From Planococcus chinensis (GTDB lineage Bacteria; Bacillota; Bacilli; Bacillales_A; Planococcaceae): a stretch of DNA of 64,000 nt. Location of the stretch: the NCBI RefSeq assembly GCF_020071995.1, contig NZ_JABWTK010000005.1, forward strand, positions 1 to 64,000, read 5' to 3'. The notes below the pieces were generated by a model. It saw nothing but the letters and a program-made list of their open reading frames with translations, had not been told where the DNA came from and did no database searches. The position numbers were made by a program, and so were the translations under genes. Shown here one piece after another: positions 44,150 through 52,966 of this stretch (positions are counted from its first letter, which is position 1; every line of letters starts with the position of its first letter).

Positions 44150-45352
44150 TTAACGCATGACCAGTTTTGGCTGCATGCAGACGCTTAAGAAGTTCTCGAT
44201 GGAAAACGCGGCTACGCCAAGAGCGGTGGAAAGCGTGCTAAGTTCTGAAAAATTGATTTGCAGATCATTCTGCTGGAACCAGAGCGCCTGGTTCGCGACC
44301 CGGTTCGTCAAGGAGTTTTCCAGCCATTCTTTGGAGGATGCCATCCGGTTGCCGATGATCACTTGCTGCGGGTTGAATGTATTGATGATATTGTTGATGC
44401 CGACGCCTAAATAATCGCCGGTCTGTTCGAACAGTTCAATGGCTTGTTCATTGCCTTGTTCGGCAAGCTTTAAGAGGTCCGATAAATCGAAATCTGCTTG
44501 TTCCGGGCAGATGCCCAATTTTTCGGCACGGTCGATCAACGCTTGTTCTGAGGCAAACAGTTCCCAGCATCCTTGGTTGCCGCAGCGGCATTTCGGGCCA
44601 TCTATCTGAATTGTCATATGGCCCATTTCGCCTGAAAATCCATTGGCCCCTTTATACAAAGAACCATTCAGGATCAACCCGACGCCAATGCCGATTCCGG
44701 CCGAAACGTAGATGATGTTTTCGCATTCTTTGCCGGCTCCGAATTTTTTCTCGCCGTAAGCGCCGGCATTCGCTTCGTTTTCGATGATGACTGGAAGATC
44801 GTATTTCTCTTCCAGCACGTTTTTCAAGTTCAGGTTTTTCCAGTTCAAGTTCGGCGCCAGAAGGATTTCGCCGCCTTTGTCGACAATTCCCGGTACGCCG
44901 ACGCCTATGCCGACAATGCCATGCGGGCTATCGGGAGCGGCGGCCATCAGTTCTTCGATGGTTTCGAACAGCTTGGCTTCAATTGCTTCATAGGACATTT
45001 TCTTGTAGCGGGCTTCTTTTTGGCTGACGACATTTCCTTCAAGGTCTGAAAGAATGCCGAGCAGATAATTGACGCCGAGATCGATGCCGATGGTATAGCC
45101 CGCCGTCCCGTTGAACAGCAGCATGACAGGCCGTCTGCCGCCGCTTGACTCTCCGGGGCCGGACTCAAAGATCAAGTGATCCTCCAATAAATCGTTGACA
45201 AGGGAAGAGACGGTGCCTTTATTCAATCCGGTCTGGCTGGCAACGGCCGCCCTTGAAATCGGATAATCGTTTTTGATTTTGTCGAGCACCAAGGATTTAT
45301 TTCCTTCTTTCACAACATGATGGTTCCAGGTTTGATTCATGCCTATTTTCAT
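44150..45352 (-). CDS. xylR: Xylose repressor XylR (ROK family)
   Basis: A 400-residue ROK-family regulator. An N-terminal winged helix (ISRAAVASQTGLNKGTVSSLVNDLL) is followed by the sugar-kinase-like domain with IGIDLGVNYLLG, GIGVGVPGIVD and the ROK zinc motif CRCGNQGCWE. It should repress xylose genes and release DNA with xylose. I prefer ATG 45352, preceded by AAAGAG; a TTG nine bases further upstream is possible. It is divergent from the transporter operon and reads toward xynB. No operator lies directly at its own start, though the shared 250-bp gap holds one. Confidence 0.92.
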   Translation of the reverse strand: MKIGMNQTWNHHVVKEGNKSLVLDKIKNDYPISRAAVASQTGLNKGTVSSLVNDLLEDHLIFESGPGESSGGRRPVMLLFNGTAGYTIGIDLGVNYLLGILSDLEGNVVSQKEARYKKMSYEAIEAKLFETIEELMAAAPDSPHGIVGIGVGVPGIVDKGGEILLAPNLNWKNLNLKNVLEEKYDLPVIIENEANAGAYGEKKFGAGKECENIIYVSAGIGIGVGLILNGSLYKGANGFSGEMGHMTIQIDGPKCRCGNQGCWELFASEQALIDRAEKLGICPEQADFDLSDLLKLAEQGNEQAIELFEQTGDYLGVGINNIINTFNPQQVIIGNRMASSKEWLENSLTNRVANQALWFQQNDLQINFSELSTLSTALGVAAFSIENFLSVCMQPKLVMR

Positions 45353-45494
45353 CTGACTCAACTCTTTCTTTAGTTGGTTTTTATGGATGATTCTTTAGTA
45401 AATATGTCTTCTTTTCGTGCAAGTGCTTGATTCTATTGATTAATTTAAATCTAACAAACCCGTCGTTATAAAGACAGTATAACCTTAAAATAAA

Positions 45495-45551
45495 ACTTTG
45501 TTTATCCACTAGACTAACAAGCTTCCCTTTGCTATAATGAAAACGCATACA
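45495..45551 (+). promoter_or_regulatory. Transporter promoter with XylR-type operator and cre-like site
   Basis: The 25-bp motif at 45495-45519 begins ACTTTGTTTA and ends TAGACTAACA. TAGACT (45510-45515) is the -35, 17 bp before TATAAT (45533-45538). TGAAAACGCATACA (45538-45551) is a cre with one mismatch placed at the transcription start. Both regulators would block the promoter. Confidence 0.75.
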
Positions 45552-45603
45552 ACAATTATTCAGAAAATTGTTGTAACAACAAACACGAGATGGGGGAGAA
45601 ATA

Positions 45604-46899
45604 ATGAAGTTTAAGAAACCGCTTACAATCGCTTTGTCCGCAGTTGTTTCTACAATGTTGTTGGCAGGATGTTCGTCCGACGAAAAAGAATCAGCAAATG
45701 CAAGTGGGGATACTGAAATAAAATTTATGCACCTATGGCCTGAGGGAAGTTCGAAAAAGCATTATGACGTTGTCAACAACATCATTGCTGATTACGAAAA
45801 AGAAAACGAGGGCGTTAATGTAGATTTGGAAGTATTGAGCAACGAACAATACAAAGATAAGCTTCGTGTTCTCTCCACATCGAAAGAATTGCCGGATGTC
45901 GGGCTTACATGGTCAGCAGGGTTCCTTGAGCCGTATGTTGGCGGAAATATGTTCGCACCGCTTGATGATGTAATCGAATCAGATTTGAAAGATGCGTTCG
46001 TTCCAGGGACTGCCGAAGCGTATGCTTTGGAGGGGAAAACTTATGGTCTTCCATTAGAACTGAACATTGTAACGCTTTACTATAACGATAAAATGTTCAA
46101 AGAGCACGGCCTTGAAGCTCCCAAAACATACGAAGAATTATTGAATGTCGTGAAAGAATTCCGTGCAGACGGCGTCCAGCCGATTGCTTTAGGAAACCGC
46201 GATTCATGGACAGGTTCTATGTGGTATATGTACTTGGCTGACCGCATCGCCGGTGCCGAAGGTTTGAACAAAGCCATCGACCGTTCTGGCAGCTTTGAAG
46301 ATCCAGCGCTTGTGAAAGCTGCTGAAGAAGTGCAGACGCTTGTCGATGCAGGAGCATTCGTTGACGGCTTTAACGGCCTTGCCGATGAAGAAGCGAAGTC
46401 GATGTTCATGAGCGGCCAGGCGCCAATGTACTTGATCGCAACTTGGGATCTTCCGAACTACACGACAAACGAAGATGTACCGCAGGAATTCAGAGATTCC
46501 GTACAATACTTGAAATTCCCGACTGTTGAAGGTTCTGGCGACATGAACAGCTATGTTGGCGGACCAGGGGTTGGATTGTTCGTCGCTGAAGATTCGGATG
46601 TAAAAGAAGAAGCGAAAGACTTTGCTGCTTACTTTGTAAAAGAGTGGGGCGAAAAAGCGGTTACGGAAGCTGGCGTAATTCCGGCTACAAAAGTGGACGC
46701 TGAGTCACTTGACCTGCCGCAAATGTACACGGATATCTTGAACGAGCTTAACAATGCAAGCAACATCACATTGTTCGCAGATGTTCAAATGAGCCCGGGT
46801 GTAGCACAAACTCACTTGGATTCGATCCAGGCCTTGTTCGGGAAAGAAATGACGCCTGAAGAATTCGGAAAAGCTCACGAAGACGCTCTTTCAAAATAA
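45604..46899 (+). CDS. Oligosaccharide ABC transporter substrate-binding lipoprotein
   Basis: A 431-residue family 1 extracellular binding protein. Signal peptide with lipobox LAGC, then KFMHLWPEG, LPDVGLTWSAGF, GKTYGLPLELNIVTLYYNDKMF and FMSGQAPMYLIATWD, all typical of oligosaccharide-binding proteins. Its place behind a XylR-type operator and beside xynB suggests xylo-oligosaccharides as ligand; this is inferred. Two permease genes follow, but no ATPase. Confidence 0.9.
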   Translation: MKFKKPLTIALSAVVSTMLLAGCSSDEKESANASGDTEIKFMHLWPEGSSKKHYDVVNNIIADYEKENEGVNVDLEVLSNEQYKDKLRVLSTSKELPDVGLTWSAGFLEPYVGGNMFAPLDDVIESDLKDAFVPGTAEAYALEGKTYGLPLELNIVTLYYNDKMFKEHGLEAPKTYEELLNVVKEFRADGVQPIALGNRDSWTGSMWYMYLADRIAGAEGLNKAIDRSGSFEDPALVKAAEEVQTLVDAGAFVDGFNGLADEEAKSMFMSGQAPMYLIATWDLPNYTTNEDVPQEFRDSVQYLKFPTVEGSGDMNSYVGGPGVGLFVAEDSDVKEEAKDFAAYFVKEWGEKAVTEAGVIPATKVDAESLDLPQMYTDILNELNNASNITLFADVQMSPGVAQTHLDSIQALFGKEMTPEEFGKAHEDALSK

Positions 46900-47002
46900 C
46901 AGACAATAATTTCATTTTGGCAAATAACAGCAAGGAAGAAGGGGACAGATCCTGAATGTTGGATTGTCCTCTTCTCCTTTCTAAGATATGGAGTTGAATG
47001 TG

Positions 47003-47881
47003 ATGAACAAAGTCATGTCCAATAAATTATTTATCGGATTTTATATTGCGCCGGCTCTGTTGCTGATCACCGTATTGATCTTTATTCCTCTCGGCTTGTC
47101 CGGATACTACGGATTGATGGAATGGGACGGCATTGGCGCAAAGACATTTATCGGACTGGATAATTATATTGCAGGGATTCAGGACAAGCTGTTCTGGAAC
47201 AGTGCATTGCACTCGTTTTTGCTGGCCCTTTTCTCAGCATTGAGCTTGGCCGTTTATTTGGTTGTATCGTTCATTTTGGCTTCGAAAATCAAAGGCGCGG
47301 ATTTGCTGCGCAAAATCTATTTGATTCCGATGCTGTTATCCTCTGTAGCCATCGCCCAGCTTTGGGTGAAAGTCTATAACCCTTCGAACGGTATTTTAAA
47401 TGCATTTCTTGTTCAGATTGGTGTGGAAAACCCGCCCGCTTGGCTGGCGAATCCATCCATTGTTCTCTTTGCGATTTTCGTGCCGATCCTTTGGCAATAT
47501 GCCGGATTCTACATATTGATCTATTATGCGGCATTGAAAAATATTCCGGAGTCGCTCATTGAAGCGGCGCGCATTGACGGGGCAACGCCTTTCCAGATTG
47601 CTACGCGGATTAAACTGCCGTTGATCAAAGAAGTGGTCAGCGTCACCATCGTCCTTGCGATTGTCGGTTCATTGAAATACTTTGACTTGATTTATGTTAT
47701 GACGGCCGGCGGACCGAACGGCGCCAGTGAGGTAATGGCGTCTTATATGTACAAACTGGCTTTCTCCAGCTATAACTTTGGATACGGCAGTGCCATCGGG
47801 TTCCTGCTTTTGATCATCACATTGATTGTGACGTTCATTATCCGAAAAGTAACCGAAACAAAAGAAAGAATCGAATATTAA
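47003..47881 (+). CDS. Sugar ABC transporter permease (MalF/UgpA type)
   Basis: A 292-residue permease with six membrane segments and the EAA loop EAARIDGATPFQIATRIKLPLI that docks the ATPase. It begins FIGFYIAPALLLITVLIFIPLG. ATG 47003 lies 9 bases after GGAG (46990); an in-frame ATG at 46988 overlaps that ribosome site. Cotranscribed with the binding protein and the second permease, 15 bp downstream. Confidence 0.9.
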   Translation: MNKVMSNKLFIGFYIAPALLLITVLIFIPLGLSGYYGLMEWDGIGAKTFIGLDNYIAGIQDKLFWNSALHSFLLALFSALSLAVYLVVSFILASKIKGADLLRKIYLIPMLLSSVAIAQLWVKVYNPSNGILNAFLVQIGVENPPAWLANPSIVLFAIFVPILWQYAGFYILIYYAALKNIPESLIEAARIDGATPFQIATRIKLPLIKEVVSVTIVLAIVGSLKYFDLIYVMTAGGPNGASEVMASYMYKLAFSSYNFGYGSAIGFLLLIITLIVTFIIRKVTETKERIEY

Positions 47882-47896
47882 GAGGAGGGCTATATA

Positions 47897-48718
47897 ATGA
47901 AGCGCATCGGTTATTTACTTCTCTATTTGTCCCTGATTGTCGTAGCGTTATTCCAGATTCTCCCGCTTCTTTGGCTGTTTGTCTTCTCGTTGAAGAGCAA
48001 CCAGGAAATTTTCGCCGGATCGCCGTTTTCTTTGCCGACGGAATTCCGGTGGGAAAACTACCAGAAAGTTTGGGAAGGCGGCATCAGTACGTATTTCTTC
48101 AACAGTGTGTGGATTACTGCGGCGGCTATTATCCTGACGGTGTTGTTTGCCAGCATGGCCACATTCGCAATTACGCGCATGAGATGGAAATTGAGCGGAT
48201 TGGTGCTCGGCATGATCATGATCGGTTTGATGATTCCGATTCACTCGGCATTGATTCCGTTGTACAGCATGTTCTTGAGCGTCAACTTGATCGACAATCC
48301 GCTGGCAATCGTCCTGACGTATACGGCGTATAACCTGCCCATTACGATGATGATTCTGCTCGGCTTTTACTACACCTTGCCGCATGAAATCGAAGAAGCG
48401 GCAATCATTGACGGCTGTTCGGTGAACCGGATGTTCTTCCAGGTGATCCTGCCGATGACGACGCCGATCATGGCGACAACCGTTGTCATCAATATGATTT
48501 ACAACTGGAACGAATTCGTTTTCGTCAATACGTTCATCAGTTCCGAGAAATACAAGACTTTGACAGTCGGCATCCAAAACTTCATCGGCCAGTACATGAC
48601 CGATTGGGGCGCAATTGGTGCAACACTGATCATCAGTGTGCTGCCGATTATCGTAGCATTCATCTTCTTCAGCAATAAAGTCGTGGAAGGGATTTCTTCC
48701 AGCGCTGTGAAAGGTTGA
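47897..48718 (+). CDS. Sugar ABC transporter permease (MalG/UgpE type)
   Basis: A 273-residue permease of the second subunit type, with six spans and EAA loop EEAAIIDGCSVNRMFFQVILP. It opens with two membrane-adjacent segments (YLLLYLSLIVVALFQILPLLW) and ends with KVVEGISSSAVKG, the usual short tail. AGGAGGG lies before ATG 47897. It pairs with the preceding permease. The missing ATPase is probably the MsmX-type protein at 54132. Confidence 0.91.
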   Translation: MKRIGYLLLYLSLIVVALFQILPLLWLFVFSLKSNQEIFAGSPFSLPTEFRWENYQKVWEGGISTYFFNSVWITAAAIILTVLFASMATFAITRMRWKLSGLVLGMIMIGLMIPIHSALIPLYSMFLSVNLIDNPLAIVLTYTAYNLPITMMILLGFYYTLPHEIEEAAIIDGCSVNRMFFQVILPMTTPIMATTVVINMIYNWNEFVFVNTFISSEKYKTLTVGIQNFIGQYMTDWGAIGATLIISVLPIIVAFIFFSNKVVEGISSSAVKG

Positions 48719-48725
48719 ACCCAAC

Positions 48726-48778
48726 AAAAAAGCTTCACTCGATTCAGGAACCGATTCCTGTTGGGTGAAGCTTTTTTT
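48726..48778. terminator. Bidirectional terminator after the transporter
   Basis: AAAAAAGCTTCAC pairs with GTGAAGCTTTTTT with an inner AGGAA.../TTCCT stem; the minus-strand DUF624 gene ends at the same place. Confidence 0.88.
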
Positions 48779-49406
48779 ATTCGCTGGATACTTGGCCGCT
48801 CCTTTGCTGGGCTTTATCAAAAGCATGAAGGCAGACCCACATCGTGATGAACGCATACAGGCTGCCGCCGAAAATAACCGCGAGCGCCGGCACCAGCTGC
48901 ATGATGAAAAAGAGCGGCACGAGGCACAGCACAATGATCAAACTGTGGAGCGGATTGACGAGCATGATCAAAAATGCATTTTTGATCACTTTTCCTGGCT
49001 TCATATCAAAATGCACAAAAGTCGGGAAGAGGTAGAACAGGAACAAAAGAAACAGCAGCATAAAAGCGAACAATGGAATGTTCGTCCAGCCCAACCCGCT
49101 GCCTCCGTTCGCCTGGATGAACAGGATATCGAGGGCAACGAGAGCAGCGATGCTGGCGACAAACAGGCCGATGACATTGCTTTTCCAAAAATCTTTCCGG
49201 TAATAGTCCCAAAACGTTTTGAATACAGGTTCATCCGTATTGCCCCGCAGCCACTGCCGGGTGACGGCGAACATGGCTGTCGTGGCCGGGAAAAAACCAA
49301 GAACCACTGCGCCGAGCAAAGAAAACACAATCCACAATAAGTTCACGTAAGCAAACCGTGTAATCCATTCTGTAATGCTATAAATAAAACCTCTGGTAGA
49401 GTTCAT
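48777..49406 (-). CDS. DUF624 membrane protein (YesL-like)
   Basis: A 209-residue membrane protein of the YesL/DUF624 family with about five hydrophobic segments, starting FIYSITEWITRFAYVNLLWIVFSLLG and including FFPATTAMFAVTRQWLRG, the family signature. Such genes sit beside carbohydrate ABC transporters in Firmicutes; the function is not known. I choose ATG 49406 (MNSTRGF); upstream in-frame codons reach into the xylA promoter area. It reads opposite to its neighbours, between transporter and xylA. Confidence 0.85.
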   Translation of the reverse strand: MNSTRGFIYSITEWITRFAYVNLLWIVFSLLGAVVLGFFPATTAMFAVTRQWLRGNTDEPVFKTFWDYYRKDFWKSNVIGLFVASIAALVALDILFIQANGGSGLGWTNIPLFAFMLLFLLFLFYLFPTFVHFDMKPGKVIKNAFLIMLVNPLHSLIIVLCLVPLFFIMQLVPALAVIFGGSLYAFITMWVCLHAFDKAQQRSGQVSSE

Positions 49407-49550
49407 GGGAAACCGCCTTTGTTTGGGTTGATTTATTTTATTATACAAGGAGCAACGGGGAAATACTCCTGCTGATGTTCTGCTGTGAGCACTTAAAGCA
49501 GCAGGTGTGGGCAATTGGAAGAACATCGGCGCTTTCTCTTTTCAATAAAA

Positions 49551-49614
49551 ACTTTGTTCAATCAATAGACAAACTAATTGTATATTGTTATAATTGAAAA
49601 TGAAAGCCTTTACA
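49551..49614 (+). promoter_or_regulatory. xylA promoter with XylR-type operator and cre-like site
   Basis: The 25-bp operator at 49551-49575 begins ACTTTGTTCA and ends TAGACAAACT. TAGACA (49566-49571) is the -35, separated by 17 bp from TATAAT (49589-49594). TGAAAGCCTTTACA (49601-49614) is a cre with one mismatch at the start of transcription. Confidence 0.8.
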
Positions 49615-49679
49615 TTTATTTTTCAATTTTATCTTTGAGCTAAGGGTACATAAATATAAAACATTGGAGGCAAAAAACT

Positions 49680-51017
49680 ATGGCATATTTCCAGAATATT
49701 AACAAAATCAAATTCGAAGGTGCTTCTTCTACAAATCCATTTGCGTTTAAATTCTATAACCCGGAAGAAAAAGTCGGCGACAAAACGATGGAAGAAATCC
49801 TTCGTTATGCAGTTTCTTACTGGCACACATTCACAATGGACGGTTCGGATCCTTTCGGCGCCGGCACGATGAACCGCGCTTGGGACAAATATTCCGGTAT
49901 GGATTTGGCGAAAGCACGCGTTGAGGCTTCTTTCGAGTTCTACAATAAACTGGACGTTCCGTTTTTCTGCTTCCATGACGTAGATATCGCGCCAGAAGGC
50001 AGCAACTTAAGAGAATCCAACCAAAACCTGGATGCCATCGTCGGCATGATCAAGGATTATATGAAAGACAGCAAAGCAAAATTGCTTTGGAATACAGCAA
50101 ACAACTTCACGCACCCACGCTTTATTCACGGAGCAGCCACTTCAAGCAATGCAGATGTCTTTGCTTATTCGGCCGCGAAAGTGAAAAAAGGCTTGGAAAT
50201 CGGGAAAGAGCTTGGCGCTGAAAACTATGTGTTCTGGGGCGGCCGCGAAGGCTACGAAACGCTTCTTAACACGAACATGAAATTGGAATTGGATAACTTG
50301 GCTCGCTTCTACCACATGGCAGCGGACTATGCGAAAGAAATCGGATTTGATGGCCAGTTCCTGATTGAACCGAAACCAAAAGAGCCGACAACTCACCAAT
50401 ACGATTACGATGTAGCAACTGCTCACGCATTCTTGCAAAACTACGGTCTTCAAGACCTGTTCAAATTCAATATCGAAGCGAACCACGCAACACTTGCAGG
50501 ACATACATTCGAGCATGAACTTCATTATGCCCGCATCAACAACATGCTTGGTTCAGTCGATGCCAACCAAGGCGATCCGCTTCTTGGATGGGATACAGAT
50601 GAGTTCCCGACAGACCTTTGGACAACGACGCTTGCAATGTACGAAATCCTTCAAAACGGCGGACTTGGCCGCGGCGGATTGAACTTCGATGCAAAAGTAC
50701 GCCGTGGTTCATTTGAGCCGGAAGATTTGTTCCATGCCCATATCGCAGGAATGGATGCATTTGCAGTCGGTCTGCGCGTAGCACAGAACTTGATTGATGA
50801 CAAAGTGTTGGAAAACATTCTTGATGAGCGCTACAGCACATACAAAGAAGGAATCGGCCTGGATATCGTTTCCGGCAACACGGATTTCCACAAACTTGAG
50901 CAGTACGCATTTGGCTTGACGGACATTAAACAAACTTCCGGACGCCTTGAGCAAATCAAAGCAACAATCAACCAGTACTTGCTGCAAGCTTTTGCAAAAA
51001 CAGCAAGCTTCAAATAA
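49680..51017 (+). CDS. xylA: Xylose isomerase
   Basis: A 445-residue class II xylose isomerase, converting D-xylose to D-xylulose. The long N-terminal segment typical of class II is present. Catalytic and metal residues are visible: [17 protein letters not shown] (His99, Asp102), [17 protein letters not shown] and [20 protein letters not shown] 49680 follows TGGAGG. It is followed by xylB 34 bp downstream and is preceded by a XylR-type operator and cre-like site. Confidence 0.98.
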   Translation: MAYFQNINKIKFEGASSTNPFAFKFYNPEEKVGDKTMEEILRYAVSYWHTFTMDGSDPFGAGTMNRAWDKYSGMDLAKARVEASFEFYNKLDVPFFCFHDVDIAPEGSNLRESNQNLDAIVGMIKDYMKDSKAKLLWNTANNFTHPRFIHGAATSSNADVFAYSAAKVKKGLEIGKELGAENYVFWGGREGYETLLNTNMKLELDNLARFYHMAADYAKEIGFDGQFLIEPKPKEPTTHQYDYDVATAHAFLQNYGLQDLFKFNIEANHATLAGHTFEHELHYARINNMLGSVDANQGDPLLGWDTDEFPTDLWTTTLAMYEILQNGGLGRGGLNFDAKVRRGSFEPEDLFHAHIAGMDAFAVGLRVAQNLIDDKVLENILDERYSTYKEGIGLDIVSGNTDFHKLEQYAFGLTDIKQTSGRLEQIKATINQYLLQAFAKTASFK

Positions 51018-51051
51018 GCAATAAGTTTGAACAGGCAGGAGAGCGGTCGCG

Positions 51052-52551
51052 ATGAAATATGTTATTGGAGTAGATTTAGGAACCAGTGCAGTCAAGATTT
51101 TGCTTGTTGACCAACTTGGTGAAGTTGTCCGCAGCGTCTCAAAATCATTTGCACTGATCCAGGAAAAAACCGGTTACAGCGAACAAAACCCGCAGGACTG
51201 GGTTGAAGGAACAACCGCCGGATTGTTCGAACTGTTAAGCGGCTGGAACGGCAGCGCTGAAGACATCGAGGGCATCAGTTTTTCAGGGCAGATGCACGGG
51301 CTTGTGTTGCTGGATGAAAACAACGAAGTACTGCGCCCGGCCATTCTTTGGAATGATACACGGACGACGGCACAATGCCAGCAGATCTACGAGGCAGTCG
51401 GTGAGGAACGCTTGCTCGAAATCACCAAGAACCCGGCGCTTGAAGGCTTTACGCTGCCGAAACTGCTGTGGGTAAAAGAGTATGAGCCGGAAATTTACAG
51501 CCGGGCGAAAGCCTTCGTACTGCCGAAAGACTATTTGCGCTACAAGATGACCGGCCAGCTGCAGATGGAGTATTCCGATGCAGCCGGCACCCTCCTATTG
51601 GATGTCAGCAAGAAAGAATGGAGCACGGAAATCTGCAGCTTGCTCGGGATTGATCCATCGCTTTGCCCGCCGCTTGTTTATTCGCATGAAGAAGTCGGTA
51701 CGGTTAAAATGGATTATGCAGAAATCACCGGATTAAGTCCTGCGACACGCGTTTTTGCCGGAGGAGCGGATAATGCCTGCGGCGCCATCGGTTCAGGAAT
51801 TCTGGAAGACGGCAAAACCTTATGCAGCATCGGTACGTCTGGTGTAGTCCTGTCCTATGAAGCAAGCGACGACAAAGATTTTGAAGGCAAAGTCCATTAC
51901 TTTAACCATGCGGCACCGGATGTTTTCTATACCATGGGTGTCACGCTTGCAGCCGGTTATAGCTTGACTTGGTTCAAAGATGTTTTTGCGGCGGATGAAT
52001 CCTTTGAAGACTTGCTCGCCGACATCCATTCAGTTCCAGCAGGATCTAACGGGCTGTTGTTTACCCCGTATTTGGTGGGGGAACGCACGCCCCATGCAGA
52101 TGCGGCTATCCGTGCAAGCTTTATCGGCATGGACGCTTCGCATCAACGGAAAGACTTTGCGCGTGCAGTACTTGAAGGCATCACGTTCTCGTTAAATGAA
52201 TCTATTGATATTTTCCGCCGCAGCGGCAAAGAAATCGACACCATCGTCTCGATCGGCGGCGGAGCACGCAATGAAGACTGGCTCCAAATGCAAGCCGATA
52301 TCTTCAATGCAAAAATCGTCAGACTCAATAGCGAACAAGGTCCAGGCATGGGAGCCGCAATGCTCGCAGCCTTTGGATGTGGATGGTTTGCAACATTGAA
52401 GGACTGTGCAGACCAGTTTTTGAAAGAAGACCGCCAGTTCCAGCCGATTCCATCCAACGTGGAAACGTATAAAAAACTGTTCGCCATTTATCAGGAAGTT
52501 TACGGCCAAACAAAAGAGCTGAATAAAAAACTTTTGGAGTTCCGTAAGTAG
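51052..52551 (+). CDS. xylB: Xylulokinase
   Basis: A 499-residue FGGY-family kinase that phosphorylates D-xylulose to xylulose 5-phosphate for the pentose phosphate pathway. Phosphate loop VDLGTSAVKILLVD at the start, substrate-binding GQMHGLVLLD, catalytic Asp in AGGADNACGAIGSG, and the adenosine motif SIGGGARNEDWLQ near the end. It begins after AGGAG, 34 bp after xylA, in the same transcript. A terminator follows at 52559. Confidence 0.97.
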   Translation: MKYVIGVDLGTSAVKILLVDQLGEVVRSVSKSFALIQEKTGYSEQNPQDWVEGTTAGLFELLSGWNGSAEDIEGISFSGQMHGLVLLDENNEVLRPAILWNDTRTTAQCQQIYEAVGEERLLEITKNPALEGFTLPKLLWVKEYEPEIYSRAKAFVLPKDYLRYKMTGQLQMEYSDAAGTLLLDVSKKEWSTEICSLLGIDPSLCPPLVYSHEEVGTVKMDYAEITGLSPATRVFAGGADNACGAIGSGILEDGKTLCSIGTSGVVLSYEASDDKDFEGKVHYFNHAAPDVFYTMGVTLAAGYSLTWFKDVFAADESFEDLLADIHSVPAGSNGLLFTPYLVGERTPHADAAIRASFIGMDASHQRKDFARAVLEGITFSLNESIDIFRRSGKEIDTIVSIGGGARNEDWLQMQADIFNAKIVRLNSEQGPGMGAAMLAAFGCGWFATLKDCADQFLKEDRQFQPIPSNVETYKKLFAIYQEVYGQTKELNKKLLEFRK

Positions 52552-52558
52552 TCCATGA

Positions 52559-52597
52559 AAATAAGAGTCTCAACTTTCAGTTGAGGCTCTTATTTGT
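52559..52597 (+). terminator. Terminator of xylAB
   Basis: AAATAAGAGTCTCAAC pairs with GTTGAGGCTCTTATTT (one G-U pair) around TTTCA. Confidence 0.85.
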
Positions 52598-52645
52598 AAA
52601 GATAATCGCTATATATGTTGAATAAAATAATTATCCTTTTATACA

Positions 52646-52745
52646 ACGCTTCGGTCGCTTTGGGCATGGCTCCCGCCATGAGCCGAAAAGATCACTCGTC
52701 TCATAGCTCCGCCTAGCCCCTGGACGCGCCGACGCTGAGAAAGCT
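52646..52745. repeat. Dispersed repeat, second family, degenerate copy
   Basis: GCTTCGGTCGCTT, an inner CATGGC...GCCATG stem and GCCTAGCCCCTGGACGCGCCGACGCT are related to the element at 53952-54087 read in reverse (CGAAGCGACC, GGGGCTAGG). The copy is rearranged and I give the limits only roughly. Confidence 0.5.
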
Positions 52746-52804
52746 TACTATAAGAAAGAGAATCATTTTGAGAGATTCTTGATTATCATTTACTTAGATA
52801 TGGA

Positions 52805-52908
52805 GCAAAACAACGGAGACTCCTGCGGGATAGCGAAGTGCCGAACTAACTCGGGCAAAAAGCCCGAGTTAGTTCGGCGCAAGCCCGCGGAAAGCGTAGT
52901 TGTTTTGC
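52805..52908. repeat. Palindromic dispersed repeat copy (best preserved)
   Basis: A 104-bp element with perfect 10-bp ends GCAAAACAAC (52805-52814) and GTTGTTTTGC (52899-52908). Inside is a perfect 16-bp stem CCGAACTAACTCGGGC / GCCCGAGTTAGTTCGG (52841-52877) with an AAAAA loop, flanked by GGAGACTCCTGCGGGATAGCG and CCCGCGGAAAGCG. It lies in the 415-bp gap between xylB and the aldo/keto reductase gene, which otherwise shows no gene. Confidence 0.9.
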
Positions 52909-52966
52909 GGAATATCGACAATACTATTTAATAAGGACAGAAATTAAGAAGTGGGAGTGTGGAGAA

